Program-made: the position numbers and the translations under genes
In this document: positions 56,064 to 64,000 of the stretch, piece after piece
Layout of the letters: the number at the start of each line of letters is the position of its first letter
How positions within the stretch are numbered: the stretch's first letter is position 1
Assembly (NCBI GenBank): GCA_002403095.1
Contig: DHHC01000031.1
Location: forward strand, 13,986 to 77,985
From: Leptolinea sp. UBA4782
GTDB lineage: Bacteria > Chloroflexota > Anaerolineae > Anaerolineales > Anaerolineaceae
Length of the DNA stretch: 64,000 bases
Direction of reading: 5' to 3'
The notes under the pieces: model-generated
Databases searched by the model: none
The model's input: only the letters and a program-made list of their open reading frames with translations
Told to the model about the DNA's origin: nothing

Positions 56064-58724
56064 TTAATAATATTCTTTCTTCAAGTCCCCGTCATTAAAG
56101 GGTGCGCGGGCATCATTCCCGAACAGCACCGTGGTGGCAGAAATGGCATAGCTGCCCAAGCTATCATCCAGTTTCAGATAGATGCCAGCTCCGGCATTGC
56201 CCATGTAGTACCCGCCAGTAACCGTTACTTTCGCGTTGCTGATGATATACACTCCCGGCGCATCATTCGCAAACCCGTTCGCGAACGCCCGCACCCCGCT
56301 CAAAGTGACCGGGCCGGAAGGCAAGGCGGTTTCGGGACCGATCCAGATCCCGTAAGAACTGTTGTTATCCACCTGCGTGTTGCTGATGGTAACCGCTGCA
56401 GGAGTCTTTTGATTGATATAAATTCCCAATCCAAAGTTAGATGCAGGGTCGATACCTTTATTCCAGGAAGCGTTTACCCCGGAAATCGCCACAGATCCGG
56501 TAGTGTTAATGAAGATACCCATAGCATCTGTAATACCGAACCCATTCCGGTTGACCTGGCTGAAGCCATTGATCACTACCTGGCTGGCAACATCAGTTAT
56601 AGAATTGTCAACTTGAATGCCAATAAACGAATTCCCGCTTGCATTGACACTGGTCAAGGTGATCTTGCGGTCGCTCGTTGCGGTAAGCCCATACCTGTTA
56701 TTGTCAAAAGTGGCTTTTATCACAGTAATACCCTGTGGCACCTGGGTGGGCAGCGTGATCTGGGAATTATTCAGTTTTGCGCCAATCCCCACATTTCCAC
56801 TGGCATTCACATTACTGAGGGAGATCGCGCCAACGGATATCACCTCTATTCCATAATCCCCATTATTGTTGGCGGTGCTGTTGCGCACCGTTACCGCCCG
56901 GGCATAAGTTGCATCATGGTTGTCAATGGAAATCCCATCTTCTGTGTTTCCATTCGCCGTCACCCGGTCGAGCAGCACCACCCCGCTGGTGTAAACATAT
57001 ACCCCATTCTTATCAACGCCTGTGCTGCCACTGGCTTCCACGTTCACCAGGGTCACATTACTGGCAAGGCCGTTACCCACAATAACCACACCGTCGCTGA
57101 CATTCCCCACAGCCTGGATGGAAGCAAGGTTTACATTCTTGAAGGAAATTACCATTATCCCATATAAAGCCTGGTTGTAATTAAAAAGGTTCAAGCCAAG
57201 TGATCCCGATATAACAATGCTGCCTGTGGCATCAACGGGCTGTTGAATGTTCATTCCAGCCTCACTATTCCCGTTCGCTTTAATCCCGGCAGCCAGGAAT
57301 GCACCTTTCGTATATATTTCTGCACCATACGCATGGTTATCCGACAACACCGCCCCCAGGATGGTAACCGGCTGGGGAAGCGCGTAGGTGTTGGCTATGG
57401 ACAGGCCATTACCTCCCTGTGAACTGGTGCTGACCAGGTTGGTGATCCTCACCGCCCCCGAGGAGAATATCGCCAGGTTATCATTGGCATTGTTGTAAAA
57501 AGAGCTGTTGAGGACTGTTACCGCCTTGGCGCCTGATGAATTAACACCTTTGCTTCCAGAAATATATACGCCATGCTTGCCATTGTTGCCTGCCCGCACC
57601 TGTTTCAGGGTGATGCTCCCGTTGAGGGTAGTTGCCATGTATGCACCGTCAGCGTTGTTGGTATCCAGGATTACGTTCTCCAGGGTGATGGGTCCCCCTT
57701 TATTATGGATAACAATCAACCCTTCACCATAATCCGGGCTGGCCGCAAAATCTATATTGTGGGAAAACACACTGTTCTTAATTACGATGGGATACAAGGC
57801 GTATGAAACAATGGATGCGCCGTTTCCCCCATTCCCGGTTGCCGAAACGCCATTCAAGAGTACCGCCCCGCCTGATGTGACATCCAGCCCGTACGAGTTT
57901 ACACCAGTCCCATTCCCGTTGAAACTGCTGCTGTTGATCGTGATGCCGCCATAATTCTTTAACCCGGTCCCATCATCGAAGGCAGTTTCCAGTGTTGCCC
58001 CCCTGCCGAAATTCTGGCTGGAGGATACCCTTGTCAGGATAACCGGGCCGTAATTTTCGATAACGATGCCGTCATTCAGCGTATTCTTTACATCAACATC
58101 TGTCAGCCGCAGGGTTCCCTTACCCTCAATCGCCAGGATGGCGTCGTTATAACCGCCGCTGATTGTCAGTCCCTGCAGGGTGAACCCGGCTGTGTAATCA
58201 TGGATGGACAGGCGGCTGGTGATCAGAGGCCGGGTTGTCCCGTGGGTGGTATCCCAAACGATCCCTTTCAATCCCGGCCAGTTAGCAGTCACATCAATAT
58301 CGGATCCTGCATAAGATGCGTTTCCATACAGGTACAAATACCCGTACCCTCCCAACAGCTTCCAATAGCCTTTCGCCTCTTCAAAGTTGTTAAAATCTAT
58401 GCTCTTGCCACCCACGCAATATGTCGCAGTCGGTTTGGCGCAGTAGAACCACGGGTCCGGCTCGCAAACTGCCTCCAGCGCTGCCTGGCTCGCCAGCGGC
58501 AGCACCGCGCCGTCCTGCACGATCACCGTGCCGCTCACCGCCAGCGCTTCCACCACGCCGGCTGCCTCTTCCGCTCCAGGTTCTGCAAGCGGGGGTTCTT
58601 CCACCGGCGGCGCTTCCGGTACATCCCCTTCAGCCTGCACCACACCCGGCGTCAACGCACCCAGCACCAGGCTGACCAGCACTAACACCGAAATGACCAA
58701 TCCTATCCGCAATTGGCGTTTCAT
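56064..58724 (-). CDS. Secreted right-handed parallel beta-helix protein
   Basis: From ATG 58724 (AGGAGG 5 nt upstream) this protein has 886 aa with a signal peptide (MKRQLRIGLVISVLVLVSLV, about 1-32) and a Pro/Glu/Ala-rich linker. A Cys-containing globular segment (about 85-140) comes next, then some 18-20 beta-helix coils to the end. Coils repeat a V-x-V/I-x-N-S-x-x-x-x-N-x-x-x-G-I pattern of the Beta_helix/NosD type, seen in surface adhesins and polysaccharide-binding or -cleaving proteins. No sortase motif or C-terminal anchor is present. No catalytic residues are evident, so a structural or binding role is more likely. Confidence 0.85.
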   Translation of the reverse strand: MKRQLRIGLVISVLVLVSLVLGALTPGVVQAEGDVPEAPPVEEPPLAEPGAEEAAGVVEALAVSGTVIVQDGAVLPLASQAALEAVCEPDPWFYCAKPTATYCVGGKSIDFNNFEEAKGYWKLLGGYGYLYLYGNASYAGSDIDVTANWPGLKGIVWDTTHGTTRPLITSRLSIHDYTAGFTLQGLTISGGYNDAILAIEGKGTLRLTDVDVKNTLNDGIVIENYGPVILTRVSSSQNFGRGATLETAFDDGTGLKNYGGITINSSSFNGNGTGVNSYGLDVTSGGAVLLNGVSATGNGGNGASIVSYALYPIVIKNSVFSHNIDFAASPDYGEGLIVIHNKGGPITLENVILDTNNADGAYMATTLNGSITLKQVRAGNNGKHGVYISGSKGVNSSGAKAVTVLNSSFYNNANDNLAIFSSGAVRITNLVSTSSQGGNGLSIANTYALPQPVTILGAVLSDNHAYGAEIYTKGAFLAAGIKANGNSEAGMNIQQPVDATGSIVISGSLGLNLFNYNQALYGIMVISFKNVNLASIQAVGNVSDGVVIVGNGLASNVTLVNVEASGSTGVDKNGVYVYTSGVVLLDRVTANGNTEDGISIDNHDATYARAVTVRNSTANNNGDYGIEVISVGAISLSNVNASGNVGIGAKLNNSQITLPTQVPQGITVIKATFDNNRYGLTATSDRKITLTSVNASGNSFIGIQVDNSITDVASQVVINGFSQVNRNGFGITDAMGIFINTTGSVAISGVNASWNKGIDPASNFGLGIYINQKTPAAVTISNTQVDNNSSYGIWIGPETALPSGPVTLSGVRAFANGFANDAPGVYIISNAKVTVTGGYYMGNAGAGIYLKLDDSLGSYAISATTVLFGNDARAPFNDGDLKKEYY

Positions 58725-58830
58725 CGTACCCTCCTGTTGAACTGTCGGTGGTTCTACTGGGGATCGTTCTCCCCTGCGTCGTGCAGGGTCTGCCTGGTTA
58801 GTGCAATATATTACCGCGGCGCTTATGTAT

Positions 58831-58859
58831 ACTGTACAACTTTTATTTGCCTGAGTCAA
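58831..58859 (-). promoter_or_regulatory. Promoter of the beta-helix gene
   Basis: On the minus strand TTGACT (58859-58854), a 17-bp spacer and TACAGT (58836-58831) give a leader of roughly 100 nt. Confidence 0.6.
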
Positions 58860-58961
58860 TCACCTATTTTGTTTCCCCCGCGCCTGACCAGTAAAAAAAA
58901 GCGGGCTGGCAGGGATTTGCTGCAGCCCACTCTCAAACCGAGAACCGTATCCGGCGGAGGT

Positions 58962-61070
58962 TTAGCTTTGTTTGCCCTTGCGGATGCGCACATCGATTGC
59001 CAGCGCGCCGCTGCCTGGCGCCAGCACTCGCAGCGGGTTGATCTCCACCTCGGCCAGCTCGGGCACCTGCATGGCCAGCTGCGAAAGCCGTATCAACACT
59101 GCCTGCACCGCCTGGCGGTCAGCCGGCGGGATGTTGCGAAACCCGTCCAGTTTCCGGCCCGCCCAGGTTCCAGAAAGCATGCCATCCGCTTCCTGCACGC
59201 TCAGCGGTGCCAGCTCAAAGGTTACATCCTTCAATCCTTCCACTTCGGTACCGCCCAGCCCGAACATCATCATCGGCCCGAATTGCGGGTCGCGCAGCAT
59301 GCCTGCGATCACTTCCTGCCCCTCGCCTGCCATCTGCTGCAGCATCATGCCATCCAGGCGCGCCTCCGGCCTGGCAGTCCGGGCACGCTGTATGACGGTT
59401 TCATACCCCTCCCGGACGGCTTCCGCATCTTGAAGGTCCAGCAGTACGCCGCCCACATCCGATTTGTGCAGGATGTCGGGCGAGTCAATCTTCATCACTA
59501 CCGGGTAGCCCAGTTTTCCTGCGGCCGCAACGGCAGCATCTGCGCTGCCTGCCCTCACGGTCTGCAAGATGGGCAGCCCGGCCCGGTTGAACAATTCCGT
59601 AACAGCAGGAGCATCCAGCCAGCCATCCGGCAGGCTTTGCACCCATTCGCGCAATCCAGGCGCTAACTTTATCTCGCTTTCATCTACTACCGGCTGCTGC
59701 AGGTACTGCGCCCTTCTCCATAAAGCCCCCAGGGCAGAGGCAGCAGTCTCGGCAAAGCGGAATTCCACGATCTCGGCTGCCCGCAGGAAAGCCTCGCCTT
59801 CCTGGATCAGGCGCTCGCCCATCATCACCACGATCACCGGCTTGGGGCTGGATTGGATGATCGGGATGAGTAACTTGGCCACCCACCCGGCAGAATATGC
59901 CGGCGGAGGCGGGCAAAGCACCATCACGCTGTCCACACCCTCGTCCGCCAGGACCGCCTCCAGGCAGGCGGCGTACACTTCCGGGCTGGCCGATGCCAGC
60001 ATATCCACCGGGTTGTGCACGCTGGCCGCAGACGGCAGCAACTTCAATAGCGCGGTACGGGTGGTATCGCTAATTTGTGCCAGCTGCAGCCCTTCCTCCT
60101 CGATCGCATCCACAGCCGTCACCCCTGGTCCGCCGGCATTGGTGAGCACAGCCACACGCGGCCCTTTGGGCAGCGGGCACCACGCCAGCGCCTTAGCCCA
60201 CTGGATGAGCTGCTCGGTGGTATGCGCCCGCAGCACCCCCGCCTTGCGGAAAGCTGCCTCAAAGGCGGTATCCGCTCCGGCCAATGCGCCAGTGTGCGAT
60301 GCGGCAGCCTTCCGGCCGCTTTCAGAACGCCCGACCTTCAACGCAGCCACCGGCTTGTGCTGCCCAACCTTTCGGGCTTCCTCAATAAAGCGCCTGCCAT
60401 CGCTGACGCCCTCCAGATACAGGGTGATCACCCGGGTTTGGTCATCTGTACCCACTGCCGCCAGCATATCGGTTTCGTTTACATCTGCCTGGTTGCCAAG
60501 GCTGATCAGGCACGACAAACCAATGCCCTGCCCGGCGATCCAGTCCACAATTGCCGCGCAGATTGCCCCGGAATGGGAAATGAAGGCGATCTCCCCTGCC
60601 TGCGGTCCGGGTGGCTGTAGGAAGGTGGTATCGAGCGGCAGGTGGGTATCCAGCAGGCCGATGCAGTTTGGCCCGATCAGGCGCATGCCGAACTGCCTTG
60701 CCACACGCATACACTCTGCTTCCAGGCCTGCACCTTCAGCGCCCGTCTCACGGAATCCGCCCGAAGCGATGATGGCTGCCTTTATACCGCGTTTACCGCA
60801 CTCCTCCAGGGCTGCCGGTACTGCCCCCGCCGGTGCCAGGATCACCGCCAGGTCTACCGGGTCTGGTACGTCTGAAACCTGCTTGAAGATCTCGCGGCTG
60901 AACAGCTGCCCGCCCTTCGGGTTGACGAAATGGATCGCCCCGGGGTACCCGCAGCGCACCAGGTTGCGCGCCAGCCCGTAACCCAGTTTGGCAGGCTCGC
61001 GCGATGCGCCGATCAATACCACCCCGCGCGGGGTAAAGAAGGGGGTCAGGCTCGGGTCATAGGCAGTCAT
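58962..61070 (-). CDS. Acyl-CoA synthetase (ADP-forming), fused alpha and beta domains
   Basis: From ATG 61070 (AGGAGGAAGT upstream) this protein has 702 aa; the longer frame lacks ribosome support. A CoA-binding Rossmann domain (about 8-135, VVLIGASREPAKLGYGLARN) and a succinyl-CoA-ligase-like domain come first. The second holds SHTGALAG, the segment of the phosphorylated histidine, then an ATP-grasp domain (about 480-700, GYPVVMKIDSPDILHKSD...GGVLLDL). It converts acyl-CoA, ADP and phosphate to acid, CoA and ATP, which conserves energy in fermenters. It could use acyl-CoA made by the 2-oxoacid:ferredoxin oxidoreductase at 22.9-25.6 kb, but the genes are unlinked. Confidence 0.93.
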   Translation of the reverse strand: MTAYDPSLTPFFTPRGVVLIGASREPAKLGYGLARNLVRCGYPGAIHFVNPKGGQLFSREIFKQVSDVPDPVDLAVILAPAGAVPAALEECGKRGIKAAIIASGGFRETGAEGAGLEAECMRVARQFGMRLIGPNCIGLLDTHLPLDTTFLQPPGPQAGEIAFISHSGAICAAIVDWIAGQGIGLSCLISLGNQADVNETDMLAAVGTDDQTRVITLYLEGVSDGRRFIEEARKVGQHKPVAALKVGRSESGRKAAASHTGALAGADTAFEAAFRKAGVLRAHTTEQLIQWAKALAWCPLPKGPRVAVLTNAGGPGVTAVDAIEEEGLQLAQISDTTRTALLKLLPSAASVHNPVDMLASASPEVYAACLEAVLADEGVDSVMVLCPPPPAYSAGWVAKLLIPIIQSSPKPVIVVMMGERLIQEGEAFLRAAEIVEFRFAETAASALGALWRRAQYLQQPVVDESEIKLAPGLREWVQSLPDGWLDAPAVTELFNRAGLPILQTVRAGSADAAVAAAGKLGYPVVMKIDSPDILHKSDVGGVLLDLQDAEAVREGYETVIQRARTARPEARLDGMMLQQMAGEGQEVIAGMLRDPQFGPMMMFGLGGTEVEGLKDVTFELAPLSVQEADGMLSGTWAGRKLDGFRNIPPADRQAVQAVLIRLSQLAMQVPELAEVEINPLRVLAPGSGALAIDVRIRKGKQS

Positions 61071-61215
61071 ACTTCCTCCTGGTGCTGGAACAAAGTGAGA
61101 TGCGCTTTCATGTGCCGGGTAACCCGGCAGGTTAATTAAACCATAAAACCCGCCTGAAGAATCAAGCAGGAAGCAGCCGGGTAAAAAGGGTACAATCAAG
61201 CCAGAGAATAAGCCT

Positions 61216-62343
61216 GTGACCCGGATTGCCTCTTTGCTGATCATTCTCGTCATTTCAGCCTGCTGCTGCAACCTGTCCGGCTTGCAATCCATCCTGGGCA
61301 ATGCAACCCCGACTGCGCAGCCATCCCCCACTGCCAAACAGCTCCTTCCCACCCTGGATAGCGCAGTTACCCTTACCTCTCACCCCACGCTGGATACATC
61401 TTCCAGCCGGGTGGAGCAGGTTGAAAGCATGCTCGCCCTGGCCTCGCAGGAAAGCTGGGAGAAGACTGTGCGCGAGTTTTCCGGCGCAGCCCCATTCACG
61501 CTGGATGGCAAACAATACACCATCACCACCCGCCTGTCTGAGGAGCTTTTCCCTGCATCCAACCCAACACCGGCTTTCGATTACCTGCTCATGCGGGCCG
61601 GGGAGCTGGTACCGGCAGACTGGATCGAAGTGCAGGAGTACACGTATAGCGACGATAAAGGTTCCCAGAAATGGGCGAATATTGTGGTTACCCTCCCCGG
61701 CCAGACCCGCCCGCAGGAGGAGATCCTGCTGACCGCCCACTTTGACTCGGCCACCTACGATTTCGACCCTGAAGCGCCCGCCCCCGGCGCGGATGACAAT
61801 GCTTCGGGTGTGGCTGCTCTGCTGGAAGCGCTGGCCGTCTTCAGCCAGTATGAGTTCGAACGCACCGTCAAGATCGTCTTCTTCTCGGGTGAGGAATACG
61901 GCTTGTGGGGCAGCCGGGCTTACACCCGCCAAAACGATATGGATGCCGTCCAGGCGGTCATCAACCTGGATGTGATCTCGTACGACCCCAATAACGACCA
62001 GTGCGCCGACCTGCACGCCGGTACCCTGGCACAATCGGAAAACATCGGGCTGATGATGCTTCAGCTCGTCGAGACTTACGACCTTGACCTGCAAGTGGAA
62101 TACTTCACCGATGATGCTATAGACGCCTCTGACCATTCCCCCTTCTGGCAAGAAGGTATTGGGGCGGTATTGTTAAGCGCCAACCTGATGGACGGGCGCG
62201 AGGACACTTGCGAACCGCCGGAATACAACCCGCATATGCATACGGCTGACGACACTTTCAAGAGTATTAATGCTTATACCGGCTTCGAGCTCACCCGTTT
62301 GGCGCTTATCACCGCCATCGAGCTGGCCGGCCCCCTGCCGTGA
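61216..62343 (+). CDS. M28-family zinc metallopeptidase lipoprotein
   Basis: This 375-aa protein starts at GTG 61216 with only a weak ribosome site and a TACAAT 20 bp upstream. Signal peptide MTRIASLLIILVISAC ends in a lipobox at Cys16, so it is a lipid-anchored extracellular enzyme. The M28 domain keeps the co-catalytic zinc ligands: HFD (His175, Asp177), GADDNASG (Asp193/194), FFSGEEYGLWGS (catalytic and ligand glutamates), LDVISYD and MHTADD (ligand histidine). It cleaves N-terminal residues or dipeptides from exported peptides. It is divergent from the CoA synthetase and followed by repeats. Confidence 0.9.
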   Translation: MTRIASLLIILVISACCCNLSGLQSILGNATPTAQPSPTAKQLLPTLDSAVTLTSHPTLDTSSSRVEQVESMLALASQESWEKTVREFSGAAPFTLDGKQYTITTRLSEELFPASNPTPAFDYLLMRAGELVPADWIEVQEYTYSDDKGSQKWANIVVTLPGQTRPQEEILLTAHFDSATYDFDPEAPAPGADDNASGVAALLEALAVFSQYEFERTVKIVFFSGEEYGLWGSRAYTRQNDMDAVQAVINLDVISYDPNNDQCADLHAGTLAQSENIGLMMLQLVETYDLDLQVEYFTDDAIDASDHSPFWQEGIGAVLLSANLMDGREDTCEPPEYNPHMHTADDTFKSINAYTGFELTRLALITAIELAGPLP

Positions 62344-62945
62344 CTTGTCCGTCACCCTGAACGCAGCGAAGAATCTCGCCTTGTCCTGTCTGTCACCCTG
62401 AGCGCAGCGAAGGGTCTCGCCTTGAGGTTTTTCTTACCAGGAAGTTCCAGTGCAAGATCCTTCGGTCGCCAACTCCCTCAGGATGACAAAAAAGTGCACC
62501 CTCAGGATGACGAACCCCGATTGTCATTCTGAGCGCAGCGAAGAACATAGCCCTGAGCATCGCGAAGGGTCTCGCTCCGAAATTCCAGTGCAAGATCCTT
62601 CGGTCGCCAACTCCCTCAGGATGACAAATAAGTGCTCCCTCAGGATGACGAACCCCGATTGTCATTCTGAGCGCAGCGAAGAACATAGCCCTGAGCATCG
62701 CGAAGGGTCTCGCTCCGAAATTCCAATGCAAGATCCTTCGGTCGCTTGCTCCCTCAGGATGACAAATAAGTGCACCCTCAGGATGACGAACCTCGATTGT
62801 CATTCTGAGCGTAGTGAAGAACAACGCCCTGATTCTTTTGCAGGGTCTCGCCTTGAGGTTTTTTCTTACCAGGAAGCTCCAATGCAAGATCCTTCGGTCG
62901 CCAACTCCCTCAGGATGACAAATAAGTGCTCCCTCAGGATGACAG
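62344..62945. repeat. Cluster 3 of the hairpin repeat with a 138-bp tandem array
   Basis: The stretch is built from the same element as clusters 1 and 2. Its central part is a tandem of about 138-bp units. The marker GCAAGATCC starts at 62452, 62590, 62728 and 62884, that is periods 138, 138 and 156. Long open frames here are artefacts of repeats whose period is divisible by three. No gene is supported. Confidence 0.88.
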
Positions 62946-62956
62946 AAGCGTGTCAT

Positions 62957-64000
62957 TCAATCATACGCCGTGTGGATAGCCTTGCGCGCCAGCAGCTGCA
63001 GGAAAATGGCAACCAGGCTGGGGTCGAACTCGGTTTTCACCCCTTGCTTGAGGATGGCAACAGCCTCCTCGTGGCTGTGCGCGCTGCGGTATGGCCTGTC
63101 TTCAGTGGCCGCGCCGTACACATCCACCACCTTGAGGATGCGCGCCCCCAGTGGGATATCATCACCTGAAAGTCCGGCCGGGTACCCGCAACCGTCGTAG
63201 CGCTCATGGTGGTACTGGATAGTTGGCAGGATGCGCTGCATCTTCTGGATGGGCATAACAATCTCCGCCCCCACAGTCGGGTGGCTCTTCATCACCATCC
63301 ATTCTTTTTCGGTCAGCTCTCCTATCTTGTTCAATATCGCATCCGGCACAGCGATCTTACCGACATCATGCAGCAAGGAAGCATAATGGATATCCTGGAT
63401 CTCAGCGCTGCTGCAGCGCAGCTCCTGCGCCATTGCCACCGCCCAGGATGCCAGGCGCTGGCTGTGGGCGCCGGTGAAGTGGTCGCGCGCATCCACTGCC
63501 CGCGCCAGGGCTAAAACCGCCTGCAGGTACGTTTCTTCCATCTGCTTCTGGTATGAGGCATGGTGCAGCGAATCGATCCGGCGGTTGATCCAGGCATCGG
63601 TCAGGCTGCTAATCCGGTTGAAAAACACGGCAGCCCGGTCTTTTATACGCACAGCCTGGGCGCCGGCGGCATTGTCATAAGCCAGGGAGATAAACCCGGC
63701 AAAGACCTGCACCAGGTCAAAGTCTTCCAGTTCAAACGGCGAGTTATTGTTGCGGTGCAGCACCAGCATGCCGCGCATGCGAGCATACATGTTCAGGGGC
63801 ACAGCAATGATATGCCCGATCTCGGGCGGCTTGCCGTGGTTGACCGAGCGTGGGTCGGCATGGGCGTAATTCACCATCTCAGCCTGCCCCGATTCATACA
63901 CCGAACCCAAAATGCTGTGGTCGACCGGGATGTCCCAATCCTGCCAGATCATGCTGGATGCATTGGGATGGATGGAATTGCTCAATTCAACTCTTTGCCC
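62957..64000 (-). CDS. GAF/HD-GYP cyclic-di-GMP phosphodiesterase (5' end outside window)
   Basis: The frame reaches the window edge without a stop, so the N-terminus is missing. Residues seen include the rear half of a GAF domain (IIAVPLNMYARMRGMLVLHR...LEDFDLVQVFAGFISLAYDNA), a linker helix and a full HD-GYP domain. The latter has HFTGAHSQRLA, LLHDVGKIAVPDAIL with the HD dyad, KSHPTVGAEI and HHERYDGCGYP, in which the GYP tripeptide is intact. Such enzymes hydrolyse cyclic-di-GMP or sense it. A TTG at 63985 would give a start, but the GAF fold needs more sequence upstream. Confidence 0.9.
   Translation of the reverse strand, partial: GQRVELSNSIHPNASSMIWQDWDIPVDHSILGSVYESGQAEMVNYAHADPRSVNHGKPPEIGHIIAVPLNMYARMRGMLVLHRNNNSPFELEDFDLVQVFAGFISLAYDNAAGAQAVRIKDRAAVFFNRISSLTDAWINRRIDSLHHASYQKQMEETYLQAVLALARAVDARDHFTGAHSQRLASWAVAMAQELRCSSAEIQDIHYASLLHDVGKIAVPDAILNKIGELTEKEWMVMKSHPTVGAEIVMPIQKMQRILPTIQYHHERYDGCGYPAGLSGDDIPLGARILKVVDVYGAATEDRPYRSAHSHEEAVAILKQGVKTEFDPSLVAIFLQLLARKAIHTAYD

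Noticed and set aside
55896..57167. A 423-codon open frame on the + strand
   Set aside because: It begins in repeats and is antisense to the beta-helix gene, which has a signal peptide and ribosome site.
62393..63169. Two open frames (187 codons minus, 239 codons plus) with repeating PEG/SER motifs
   Set aside because: They arise from the 138-bp tandem of non-coding repeats, whose period is divisible by three.

Overview
The window looks like a chromosomal segment of an anaerobic member of the Chloroflexota, probably class Anaerolineae. This is an inference from gene content and was not tested by a search. The supporting features are several Ser/Thr kinases with a transmembrane helix and a laminin-G-like C-terminal domain, many proteins with four-cysteine zinc ribbons, a four-gene 2-oxoacid:ferredoxin oxidoreductase operon, an ADP-forming acyl-CoA synthetase, and good TTGACA/TATAAT promoters.

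Layout. Positions 1-9.9 kb (+): a signalling cluster made of a zinc-ribbon membrane protein, two active kinases, one pseudokinase that has lost all its catalytic residues, and a membrane-tethered subtilisin-like protease that ends in two zinc ribbons. Positions 9.9-32.4 kb: ordinary host genes. These are a ferredoxin-nitroreductase, an AmrB/MEMO homologue, PriA, a CPBP protease, a P-type cation ATPase behind a clear yybP-ykoY manganese riboswitch with its terminator, a PAS histidine kinase and its response regulator, a membrane glycosyltransferase, the oxidoreductase operon, a primary sigma factor, a DUF177 protein, RdgB, an amino-acid racemase, DUF1810, a flavodoxin and two lipoproteins, one with WD40-like repeats.

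Positions 32.8-44.3 kb (+): a visibly AT-richer accessory island of ten co-directional, mostly tightly packed genes. They encode a zinc-ribbon helical protein, an Hsp70 without its lid, an SPFH protein fused to a ubiquitin-conjugating/RWD-like domain, two zinc-ribbon membrane proteins, a J-like membrane protein without the HPD motif, a HerA/VirB4-type ATPase, an acidic protein, a protein with an HEGRH metallopeptidase motif, and a small last protein. I do not recognise this combination. It is the best candidate for an undescribed system.

Positions 44.4-54.3 kb (-): a compact GC-rich phage-type packaging, capsid and lysis module with terminase, portal, a fused protease-capsid protein, head-tail proteins, an M23 endolysin and a holin-like protein. 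It has no integrase, repressor, replication or tape-measure gene, so it may be a remnant or a gene-transfer-agent-like particle. Positions 54.4-56.0 kb and 62.3-62.9 kb: dense clusters of a dispersed hairpin repeat whose stems covary. A GIY-YIG nuclease gene sits between two of the clusters. The rest holds a secreted beta-helix protein, an ADP-forming acyl-CoA synthetase, an M28 peptidase lipoprotein and a GAF/HD-GYP phosphodiesterase cut by the window edge.

Starts were moved inward from the longest open frame wherever a Shine-Dalgarno sequence or family alignment supported it. Four genes have a -10 box only 6-8 nt from the start codon and no Shine-Dalgarno, which suggests leaderless mRNAs.
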